Assembly: GCF_000719865.1 (NCBI RefSeq)
Contig: NZ_JOID01000010.1
Span: forward strand, 114,946 to 178,945
DNA: 64,000 nucleotides
DNA from: Streptomyces albus subsp. albus
GTDB lineage: Bacteria; Actinomycetota; Actinomycetes; Streptomycetales; Streptomycetaceae
Direction of reading: 5' to 3'
A model generated the notes under the pieces. That model made no database searches, had not been told where the DNA came from, and was given only the letters and a program-made list of their open reading frames with translations. Shown here piece after piece: positions 51,113 to 58,141 of the stretch. Each line of letters opens with the position of its first letter. The first letter of the stretch is position 1. The position numbers were made by a program, and so were the translations under genes.

Positions 51113-51943
51113 GTGACCGGAGAAGAGTCGCTGCGACCGCAGTCCCTGATGCTGACGTTCCTCGGCGACCAGGTCCTCGGGCGGGACGTGTGCGTGTACT
51201 CCGGCAGCGTCATCGATGTCTTCGCCCGGGCCGGCGTCAGCGAACAGGCCACGCGCTCCACCCTGACCCGCATGGTGAACCGCGGCCTGCTGCGCCGCCA
51301 GCGCGAGGGCCGCAGGATGTACTTCGGGCTGACCGAGCACTCGGCCACCGTGCTGCGCGACGGCGAGCGGCGCATTTGGCAGACCGGCGCGGTCAACCGG
51401 CAGTGGGACGGCACCTGGACGCTGCTCGGTTTCTCCCTGCCGGACTCCTGGCAGCGCCAACGGCACGACCTGCGCTCGAAACTGACCTGGAGCGGCTTCG
51501 GTCCGCTGTTCAACGGACTGTGGATCGCCCCCGGCGAGGTGGATGTGTCGGACCTGGTCGACGAGTTGGGCCTCGCCGCCCACGTGAAGGTCTTCCACGC
51601 GCACGCCGTCGCCGGCACGGACGTCGGCATGATGATCGAGGAGACCTGGGAGCTGTCCGGACTGGCGGCACGCTATGAGGCGTTCGCCCGGCGCTGGGAG
51701 AAGTGGCAGGCCGAGCTGCCCGAGGCCGACGACGCGCTCGCCCTGCGGCTGGTCCTGCAGACGGAGTGGCTGCGGATCATCCGCCGGGACCCGCGGCTGC
51801 CGGTCGTGCACCTGCCGGACGACTGGCCCGCCGACGCGGCCGAGAAGACGTTCCGGACCGTGCACGACCGGCTCGCCCCGCTCGCGAACACCGCCGCGGA
51901 ACGTCTGCTCGACCTCGTCCCCGTACGGCCCGCTCAGGCGTAG
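51113..51943 (+). CDS. PaaX-family transcriptional regulator
   Basis: 276 residues. The winged helix at the N-terminus (SLMLTFLGDQVLGRDVCVYSG, AGVSEQATRSTLTRMVNRGLL) is followed by the PaaX central Cas2-like domain (WTLLGFSLPDSWQRQRHDLRSKL) and the C-terminal helical domain (WLRIIRRDPRLPVVHLPDDWP). PaaX represses phenylacetate degradation in E. coli and senses acyl-CoA intermediates. Here it is convergent with, and overlaps by 10 bp, a MaoC gene in a CoA-dependent aromatic pathway, so an aryl-CoA ligand is plausible. Confidence 0.88.
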   Translation: MTGEESLRPQSLMLTFLGDQVLGRDVCVYSGSVIDVFARAGVSEQATRSTLTRMVNRGLLRRQREGRRMYFGLTEHSATVLRDGERRIWQTGAVNRQWDGTWTLLGFSLPDSWQRQRHDLRSKLTWSGFGPLFNGLWIAPGEVDVSDLVDELGLAAHVKVFHAHAVAGTDVGMMIEETWELSGLAARYEAFARRWEKWQAELPEADDALALRLVLQTEWLRIIRRDPRLPVVHLPDDWPADAAEKTFRTVHDRLAPLANTAAERLLDLVPVRPAQA

Positions 51944-52398
51944 AACCGCGACAGGCTCTGCAGCACCGCGGCCGGCTTCGCGCCTCCCTCGATCTCGATC
52001 GTGCCCTCGACGGTGATCTGCACCCCGCCCGTCACGTCCGTCACGTCCGTCACGTCCGCCAGGCGGCCGGCCAGGCGGATGCGCGAACCGGCCCGCACCG
52101 GGGAGGGGAAGCGCACCTTGTCGAGGCCGTAGTTGACCTTCGTCGTCACGCCTTGGACGTCGAGCAGTTCGGTGAAGAGCGGGATGAAGAGGGAGAGGGT
52201 CAGATAGCCGTGTGCGATGGGCGCGCCGAAGGGGCCGTCCTTGGCCTTCTCCGGGTCGACGTGGATCCACTGGTGGTCGCCGGTGGCGTCGGCGAAGGTG
52301 TCGATCCGCTCCTGGGTGACCTCGATCCACTCACTGGTGCCCAGGTCGCTGCCGGCCAGCTTCTTCAGTTCGCCGAGACCGTTGACGGTGATGCTCAT
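51934..52398 (-). CDS. MaoC-family enoyl-CoA hydratase
   Basis: 154 residues with the hot-dog fold and the catalytic hydratase-2 motif FADATGDHQWIHVDPEKAKDGPFG (Asp/His near residues 36-42), then IAHGYLTLSL. It would hydrate a hydroxycinnamoyl-CoA to the beta-hydroxy-acyl-CoA. A (DVT)3 tract encoded by three GTCACGTCC repeats on the plus strand lies near residues 114-122. The start overlaps the CoA-ligase stop as ATGA. I infer a CouM/PhdE-like role from context. Confidence 0.9.
   Translation of the reverse strand: MSITVNGLGELKKLAGSDLGTSEWIEVTQERIDTFADATGDHQWIHVDPEKAKDGPFGAPIAHGYLTLSLFIPLFTELLDVQGVTTKVNYGLDKVRFPSPVRAGSRIRLAGRLADVTDVTDVTGGVQITVEGTIEIEGGAKPAAVLQSLSRFYA
52031..52057. repeat. Three tandem GTCACGTCC units inside the MaoC gene
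   Basis: Three perfect 9-bp units in frame, coding for repeated Asp-Val-Thr in a surface loop. Unit-number changes would not shift the frame. Confidence 0.75.
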
Positions 52399-53924
52399 GG
52401 GGTGTCCTTGACGTCGGGGGCGGGTTGGTCGCCGAAACGGGAGCGCACCTGCGGTTTGAGGAGCTTTCCGGAGGCGGTGCGCGGGAGTTCGTCCGCGATC
52501 ACCACGGACTTGGGGATCTTGTACCGGGCGAGCCGCCCGGCCAGGGAGCCGAGCACCTCCCCGGGGTCGAGGACGGCTCCTTCGCGCGGGACGACCACCG
52601 CCCGCGGCACCTCGCCCCACTTCTCGTCGGCCACGCCGATCACGGCGCATTCGGCGATGCCGGGGTGGGCGAGCAGCAGGTTCTCGATCTCGGCGGGGTA
52701 GACGTTCTCCCCGCCCGAGATGATCATGTCCTTGAGGCGGTCGACGACGTAGACGTAGCCGTCCTCGTCGACGCGGGCCGCGTCCCCGCTGCGGAACCAG
52801 CCGTCCGTGAAGACCGCGGCGGTCTCCTCGGGCAGTCCCCAGTACCCGGGCATGACGTGGGGTCCCCGGACGACGATCTCCCCGGTCTCGCCCGCGTCGA
52901 CGGGGGCGAGGTCCGTCCGGACGACCCGCACGTCGCTGAAGAAGTGCGGTACGCCGGCCGATCCGGCCTTGCTCACGGCGTGTTCGGCGTCCAGGAACAG
53001 GGTTCCGGGGGCGGCCTCGGTCATCCCGTAGCCCTGGAGGAAGGTGAGCCCCCGCTCCTGGTACGCGGTGATCAGCGGGATCGGCACGGGAGAGCCGCCG
53101 CAGGTGAGGAGGCGCAGGCTGGAGAGGTCGGCGCCGGCCCACCCCGGGTGCCGGGCCATCTGGTCGAACATGGCCGGTACGCCGAACATGAAGGTGATCG
53201 CGTGCCGTTCGACGAGGTCCAGCGCGGCACCCGGGTCGAACCCGTCGGTGAGGACACAGGTGCCGCCCTTGAGCAGCACCGGGAGCGTCAGCATGTTCAG
53301 CCCCGCGGTGTGGAAGAGCGGGGCGGAGACGAGGGCGCGCTCGCCGGCGGTCAGGTCCTGGTCGACGAGGACGTTGACCGCGTTCCACGTCAGGTTGCCG
53401 TGGGTGAGCATCGCGCCCTTGGGGCGGCCCGTCGTTCCCGAGGTGTACATGATGATGCAGGTGTCGTCGAGGGTGACGGGCTCGTCGACGGCCTCGGTGG
53501 AGCCGGCGGCCAGGGTCCGCTCGTACTCCGGCCCGATCTCGACGTACGTCCGGACGCCGGTGTCCTCCGGCAGCCCCGCGACCAGCCCGGCGAGTGACGG
53601 GCTGTGGACGAGCGCCGCGGCGCCGGAGTCGGCGAGCTGGTAAGCGATCTCGGGGCCGGCCAGGCGGGCGTTGAGGGGGACGAAGACCGCGCCGAGGAGG
53701 CCGGCGGCGAACAGCGTCTCCAGGTAGGAGGGGTGGTTGGGGCCGAGGTAGGCGACGCGGTCGCCGCGCCGGACGCCCCGGGCGCGCAGGGCGTGGGCGA
53801 GGCGGGTGGTGCGGGAGTGCAGGTCCGCGTAGGTGAGGGTGGCGTCGTCGTGGACGAGTGCGGGGCGGTGCGGGGTCTTGCGGGCCCGGCGGGCCGGCCA
53901 GGACCCCAGTCCCTCATTGCGCAT
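52395..53924 (-). CDS. Acyl/aryl-CoA ligase (AMP-binding)
   Basis: 509 residues of the ANL superfamily. The AMP-binding P-loop MYTSGTTGRPKGAM is near residue 155, the A5 motif GYGMTEAAPG near 290, the A7 region GEIVVRGPHVMPGYWG near 345, and the catalytic lysine in PRTASGKLLKPQ near 490. It activates a carboxylic acid to its CoA thioester; within this cluster the likely substrates are p-coumarate, ferulate or dihydro forms (CouL/PhdA-like, inferred). ATG 53924 (MRNEGLGSW) is chosen; an ATG 45 bp upstream is possible. Confidence 0.9.
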   Translation of the reverse strand: MRNEGLGSWPARRARKTPHRPALVHDDATLTYADLHSRTTRLAHALRARGVRRGDRVAYLGPNHPSYLETLFAAGLLGAVFVPLNARLAGPEIAYQLADSGAAALVHSPSLAGLVAGLPEDTGVRTYVEIGPEYERTLAAGSTEAVDEPVTLDDTCIIMYTSGTTGRPKGAMLTHGNLTWNAVNVLVDQDLTAGERALVSAPLFHTAGLNMLTLPVLLKGGTCVLTDGFDPGAALDLVERHAITFMFGVPAMFDQMARHPGWAGADLSSLRLLTCGGSPVPIPLITAYQERGLTFLQGYGMTEAAPGTLFLDAEHAVSKAGSAGVPHFFSDVRVVRTDLAPVDAGETGEIVVRGPHVMPGYWGLPEETAAVFTDGWFRSGDAARVDEDGYVYVVDRLKDMIISGGENVYPAEIENLLLAHPGIAECAVIGVADEKWGEVPRAVVVPREGAVLDPGEVLGSLAGRLARYKIPKSVVIADELPRTASGKLLKPQVRSRFGDQPAPDVKDTP

Positions 53925-54011
53925 CGGTACGCCCCCGTCCGTCGTCGTGCGGGGCGGGGCGCGGGACACAGCGTCGGGGAGAGCACGGGGGAGAGCACAT
54001 GGGGTGCCCCT

Positions 54012-54887
54012 TCACGGTGTGGTGAGCCCGAGCAGGCGGGCGGCGTTCTCCTTGAGGATCTTCGGCCTGACCTCGTCCTTGATCGCCAGCTTCGCGAAGT
54101 CGGCGAGCCAGCGGTCGGGGGTGAGGACGGGGAAGTCGGAGCCGAAGAGGACCTTGTCCCGGAGCAGGGTATTGGCGTACTGCACGAGCTGCGGCGGGAA
54201 GTACTTGGGCGACCAGCCGGACAGGTCGATGTGCACCCCCGGTTTGTGCGTGGCGACGGCGAGGGCCTCGTCCTGCCAGGGGAAGGACGGGTGCGCGAGG
54301 ATGATCTTCAGATGCGGGAAGTCGGCGGCCACGTCGTCCACGTGCAGCGGGTTGGAGTACTTCAGACGGATGCCGCCCCCGCCGGGGACGCCGGCGCCGA
54401 TGCCGGTCTGCCCGGTGTGGAACAGGGCGATCGTCCCCGTCTCCTCGATGACCTCGTACAAGGCGTAGGCCAGCGCGCGGTCGTTGGGGAAGAAGCCCTG
54501 GATGCTGGGGTGGAACTTGAAACCCCTCACCCCGTACTCCTCCACCAGGCGGCGGGCCTGCCGCACGCCCGCCCTGCCGCGGAAGGGGTCGATGGAGGCG
54601 AAGGGGATCAGCACGTCCGCGTTGGCGGCGGCGGCCTCGGCGACCTCCTCGTTGGGGACCGGTTCGGTGCCGGTGGCGGACTCGGCGTCCACCGTGAAGA
54701 TCACGGCGGCCATCTTCCGCTCGCGGTAGTACGCGGCCGTCTCCTCAAGGGTCGGCTTCCGCTTGCCCTCGACCTTGAAGTAGGCGGCGGAGGCGTCGTG
54801 CAGGTCGTCGTCCAGGGACGCGTGTCCCTTCGAGGACACCTCGGCGTGCGTGTGGACGTCGATCGCGGCCAGTTCTCCGACGTTCAT
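54012..54887 (-). CDS. Amidohydrolase-family C-C (retro-Claisen) hydrolase candidate
   Basis: 291 residues of the amidohydrolase_2 superfamily. Metal ligands are visible: DVHTH at the N-terminus, HPSIQGF and HTGQTG in the middle, ILAHPSFPW (near 195) and GSDFP near 255. In the Rhodococcus cou and Corynebacterium phd clusters a protein of this family sits with a CoA ligase, MaoC and SDR and is thought to cleave the beta-keto side chain hydrolytically, releasing the benzoate (CouO/PhdC-like). The same role is inferred here from synteny. ATG 54887 overlaps the SDR stop by one base. Confidence 0.85.
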   Translation of the reverse strand: MNVGELAAIDVHTHAEVSSKGHASLDDDLHDASAAYFKVEGKRKPTLEETAAYYRERKMAAVIFTVDAESATGTEPVPNEEVAEAAAANADVLIPFASIDPFRGRAGVRQARRLVEEYGVRGFKFHPSIQGFFPNDRALAYALYEVIEETGTIALFHTGQTGIGAGVPGGGGIRLKYSNPLHVDDVAADFPHLKIILAHPSFPWQDEALAVATHKPGVHIDLSGWSPKYFPPQLVQYANTLLRDKVLFGSDFPVLTPDRWLADFAKLAIKDEVRPKILKENAARLLGLTTP

Positions 54888-55804
54888 CACGCCTCCGGGA
54901 CCCTGGGTGCGGGGATGCCGACGGTCTCGGGTTCGGCGCCGACCGACGTGTGCCAGGCCTCGGCCAGCGTCTCGGGGCGCCAGCCGCCGTCGGCGTAGGC
55001 GGCCCTGACCTCCCGGGGGTGGGACCAGAGCGTCACCCGGTCGCCGCCGATGCCGATGCACTGGCCGGTCACGTCCCGGGCGGCCTCGGAGGCGAGGAAG
55101 GGGACGAGGACGGCGCAGTCCTCGGGGGTGCCGAAGCCCTCCCCCTTGCGCAGGAACCCGGGCAGCGGTGCGCCGTTCCTCATGGCCTCGATGTACGGGG
55201 CGAAGGCGGGGATGGTCTCGGTCATCGCCGTGGCGGCGACGGGCACGATCGCGTTGACGGTGATGCCGGCGCGGGCCAGCTCCATGGACCAGGTGCGGGC
55301 CATGGCGGCGATGCCGGCCTTGGCTGCGGCGTAGTTGGTCTGGCCGAAGTTGCCGCGCTGCCCGGCCGGGGAGCCGACCAGGATCAGCGTGCCGCCCCCG
55401 CCCTGTTCGCGCATACGGACGGCGGCGGCCCGGGCGCAGGTGAAGGTGCCCTTCAGATGGGTGGTGAGCACCGCGTCGAAGTCGTCGTCGGTCATCTTCC
55501 ACAGCACCTTGTCGCGCAGGATGCCCGCGTTGGTGACGAGGATGTCCAGCCGGCCGAACTCGGCCACCGCCCGGTTCACCAGCCGGTCGGCGGCCTCGGC
55601 CGTACCGACCGCGACGGCCTCGGCCACGGCGGTGCCGCCCGCCCCGGTGATGGACTCGACGGCCTCCCCGGCCACGCCCGCGTCGATGTCGTTGACGACC
55701 ACGGAGGCGCCGTGGGCGGCCAGAGCCCGCGCGTAGGCCAGGCCCAGGCCCCGGCCGCTGCCGGTGACGACGGCGGCCTTTCCGCTCAGATCGATCATGT
55801 GCAC
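54887..55804 (-). CDS. Short-chain dehydrogenase (beta-hydroxyacyl-CoA type)
   Basis: 305 residues. The NAD-binding motif VTGSGRGLGLAYARAL (residues 13-28) and the (3R)-hydroxyacyl-CoA dehydrogenase-like NDIDAG segment lead to the NAG motif VTNAGILRDK (near 92) and the catalytic YxxxK in TNYAAAKAG (near 161). It would oxidise the beta-hydroxy-acyl-CoA made by MaoC to the beta-keto form (CouN/PhdB-like). GTG 55804 has GGGA 7 bp upstream; ATG 55798 is an alternative. It is the first gene of the minus-strand operon. Confidence 0.9.
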   Translation of the reverse strand: MHMIDLSGKAAVVTGSGRGLGLAYARALAAHGASVVVNDIDAGVAGEAVESITGAGGTAVAEAVAVGTAEAADRLVNRAVAEFGRLDILVTNAGILRDKVLWKMTDDDFDAVLTTHLKGTFTCARAAAVRMREQGGGGTLILVGSPAGQRGNFGQTNYAAAKAGIAAMARTWSMELARAGITVNAIVPVAATAMTETIPAFAPYIEAMRNGAPLPGFLRKGEGFGTPEDCAVLVPFLASEAARDVTGQCIGIGGDRVTLWSHPREVRAAYADGGWRPETLAEAWHTSVGAEPETVGIPAPRVPEA

Positions 55805-55870
55805 AGGCGAGTCCCTTCACGGAGTGACACGGGGTGTGGAGACGCGGCGACGTCGCGATCGAAGCTAAGA

Positions 55871-55899
55871 GCAATGATTGTTGACGTCAATAGTTGCTC
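55871..55899. promoter_or_regulatory. MarR-type operator region with TTGACGTCAA
   Basis: The perfect palindrome TTGACGTCAA (55881-55890) is flanked by outer arms GCAA/TTGC in the 104-bp divergent gap between the SDR operon and the MarR gene. It is AT-rich against its surroundings and ideally placed to control both directions. Confidence 0.6.
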
Positions 55900-55908
55900 C
55901 CACTCGGC

Positions 55909-56454
55909 ATGGTGCGCGAGACTGCTCTCGCACACGCCGCACGCTTTTCGACCCGGGAGTCCGCCATCACCCGCCAGCCGCACACCGAGAACCCCGCCGG
56001 CGCCCCGATCGACGCGCACGAACCGTGGATGCGCGCACTGCACGCGGACACGGGCTATCTGCTGTACCGCCTGGGCCTGCGCTCGGGGCAGCTGTTCAAC
56101 GCCTCCCTGCAGAAGTCGGGGCTGCGCCTGCGCCATTACGCGCTGCTGCGCTTCCTGGCGACGTGCGAGGGCGCCCTCCAGCGGGAGCTGAGCACCCGGC
56201 TCGGCTACGACCCCAGCGCGATCGTCGGGCTGGTCGACGACCTGGAGAAGCTGCGCCTGGCGGAGCGCCGGCCGTCCCCCGAGGACCGGCGCAGCCGGAT
56301 CGTGGTGCTCACGGACGAGGGCCGCGCCTTCCTCCGCGACAGCGACGAGGCGAGTACGCGGGTGACGAGCGACCTGCTGACTCCGCTCACCGCGGCCGAG
56401 CGGGAACTGCTGCACGGCCTGCTCCTGCGCCTGGCCGAGGACCGGCTCGAATAA
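55909..56454 (+). CDS. MarR-family regulator
   Basis: 181 residues. The MarR winged helix spans about residues 55-140 (LRLRHYALLRFLATCEGALQ, RELSTRLGYDPSAIVGLVDDL, RRPSPEDRRSRIVVLTDEG with the wing), with dimerisation helices at both ends. Related CouR/PhdR regulators respond to hydroxycinnamoyl-CoA and repress divergent catabolic genes; position and family support the same role. ATG 55909 is used; a TTG five codons earlier would lie inside the operator-like palindrome region. It is followed by the MHS transporter. Confidence 0.88.
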   Translation: MVRETALAHAARFSTRESAITRQPHTENPAGAPIDAHEPWMRALHADTGYLLYRLGLRSGQLFNASLQKSGLRLRHYALLRFLATCEGALQRELSTRLGYDPSAIVGLVDDLEKLRLAERRPSPEDRRSRIVVLTDEGRAFLRDSDEASTRVTSDLLTPLTAAERELLHGLLLRLAEDRLE

Positions 56455-56480
56455 TGTTGTGCAAATGATTGACGAGCATG
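56455..56480 (+). promoter_or_regulatory. Second operator-like site upstream of the transporter
   Basis: TGCAAATGATTGACGAGC, just after the MarR stop, shares GCAA-TGATTG-GACG with the divergent-gap site at 55872-55886. It suggests that the same regulator also controls the transporter. Confidence 0.4.
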
Positions 56481-56537
56481 AGATTGCTGCCTAGGTTCCT
56501 CGGGCATCGGCCCCGCCCCAGCCCCCAGGAGCTCACC

Positions 56538-57902
56538 GTGCAGCCGTCCCCCGCCTCTCCCTCCGCCCGTCAAACATCCGCAGACCAGCGCCAGTTGCGC
56601 CGCGTGGCCCTGTCGAGCATGCTCGGCACGGCCATCGAGTTCTACGACTTCCTCGTCTACGGAACGCTCGCCGCGCTGGTCTTCGGCAGCCTGTTCTTCC
56701 CCGGCGCCGACCCCGCGGTCGGCACCATCGCGGCCTTCGGCACCTTCGCCGCGGGTTATGTGGCCCGCCCGCTGGGCGGCATCGTCTTCGGCCACTTCGG
56801 TGACCGGATGGGCCGCAAGTCGATGATGCTGCTGACCATGACCTTGATGGGCGTCGCCAGCTTCCTCATCGGCGTCCTGCCCACCTACGACACGATCGGC
56901 GTGTGGGCGCCCGTCCTGCTGGTCACCCTGCGCGTGGTGCAGGGCCTCGCCATCGGCGGGGAGTGGGGCGGCGCGACCCTGATGGTCGTCGAGCACGCCG
57001 AGCGGACCCAGAGTTCACGGCGCGGCCTCTGGTCGAGCGCCACCCAGCTCGGGGCTCCGCTCGGCTCGGTCCTCTCGGCGGGCGTGGTCACGCTGGTCTC
57101 CGTGCTGCCTGACGACGACTTCCGCTCCTGGGGCTGGCGGGTGCCGTTCCTGCTCAGCATCGCGCTGCTGGCCCTCGGCCTGTTCGTCCGGCTGAAGGTC
57201 GCGGAGAGCCCGCTGTTCGCCGAAGCGAAGAAGGAGCCCGCCGCACGGCCGCCGGTCGTGGAGGTGCTCCGCCGCCCCGCTCCGGTGCTGCGCGCGGCGG
57301 GCATCGGCATCGGCGCGTTCACCGCCCAGTCGCTGCTGGCCAGTTTCATGATCTCCTACGCCGTCGGCCAGGGCTACAGCCGTCCGCAGGTCCTCACCGG
57401 CGTCACTCTGGCCTCGTGCACGGCCCTGCTCGTGCTGCCGGCGGCCTCCGCCCTGTCGGACCGGGTCGGCCGCCGCCCCGTGGTCCTGGCCGGGGCCCTC
57501 GCCTCCGCCGTGCTCGCGTTCCCCGTCCTCGCCCTGGTGGACTCCGGCTCCCCCGGCCTGCTGATCCTCGCCCTCGTCCTCGGCCACGGGATAGCCCAGT
57601 CGCTGATGTACGCACCTCTCGGCGCCCTGCTCAGCGAGATGTTCGGCACCCGCGTCCGCTACACCGGCGCCTCCCTCGGCTACCAGGGCGCGACGCTGAT
57701 CGGCGCCGGCTTCTCCCCGCTCATCGCCAGCAGCCTCCTCGCCTCCTCCGGCGGCAGCAGCACACCGGTCTCCCTGCTGCTGTGCTGCGGTGCGGCGATC
57801 ACCGCGCTCACCGTGTGGCGGACGCGCGAGACACGGACGAACGCTCTGGACGCCCCGGTGCCTGCCACCACGGTCCCCAGCCCCGGGAAGACCCCCCACT
57901 GA
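56538..57902 (+). CDS. MHS-family MFS transporter (aromatic acid uptake)
   Basis: 454 residues with 12 predicted hydrophobic segments. Metabolite:H+ symporter signatures are clear: SSMLGTAIEFYDFLVYGTLA in segment 1, GHFGDRMGRKSMML after segment 2, and LAIGGEWGGATLMVVEH near 135. Members carry shikimate, 4-methyl-muconolactone, alpha-ketoglutarate and aromatic acids. Beside a hydroxycinnamate gene set it most likely imports these acids (PhdT/CouT-like role, inferred). GTG 56538 has AGGAG 8 bp upstream; a longer ATG start at 56478 would add a non-conserved leader. Confidence 0.88.
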   Translation: MQPSPASPSARQTSADQRQLRRVALSSMLGTAIEFYDFLVYGTLAALVFGSLFFPGADPAVGTIAAFGTFAAGYVARPLGGIVFGHFGDRMGRKSMMLLTMTLMGVASFLIGVLPTYDTIGVWAPVLLVTLRVVQGLAIGGEWGGATLMVVEHAERTQSSRRGLWSSATQLGAPLGSVLSAGVVTLVSVLPDDDFRSWGWRVPFLLSIALLALGLFVRLKVAESPLFAEAKKEPAARPPVVEVLRRPAPVLRAAGIGIGAFTAQSLLASFMISYAVGQGYSRPQVLTGVTLASCTALLVLPAASALSDRVGRRPVVLAGALASAVLAFPVLALVDSGSPGLLILALVLGHGIAQSLMYAPLGALLSEMFGTRVRYTGASLGYQGATLIGAGFSPLIASSLLASSGGSSTPVSLLLCCGAAITALTVWRTRETRTNALDAPVPATTVPSPGKTPH

Positions 57903-57996
57903 CGGCTTGCGCCGACGGCCCCTTCGACGGCCCGGGCACCCGGCCCCGGGGGGCACCCGGCACCGGAGGCATCAACACCCGCAGCCTTTAGCACAG

Positions 57997-58027
57997 TTGA
58001 CCCTGCCGGGTAAGCCGTGGCTTAAAG
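57997..58027 (+). promoter_or_regulatory. Promoter with an operator dyad between -35 and -10
   Basis: TTGACC (57997-58002) and TTAAAG (58022-58027) form a -35/-10 pair spaced 19 bp. The dyad TAAGCCGTGGCTTA (58011-58024; perfect 6-2-6) lies between and over the -10. A wider GCCTTTA/TAAAGGC repeat encloses both (57984-58029). The layout is typical of a repressor-controlled promoter, 115 bp upstream of the PLP-enzyme operon. Confidence 0.6.
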
Positions 58028-58141
58028 GCAGATGTCGCCGGACATGATGATTCCCGTACGGTTGCCCGAGCGACCGGCGGCGCCCCGGCGGCGCCGGCCG
58101 GTCGCCGGCGACGCCGCCGGTCACGGGGAGGGGTCTCAGTC

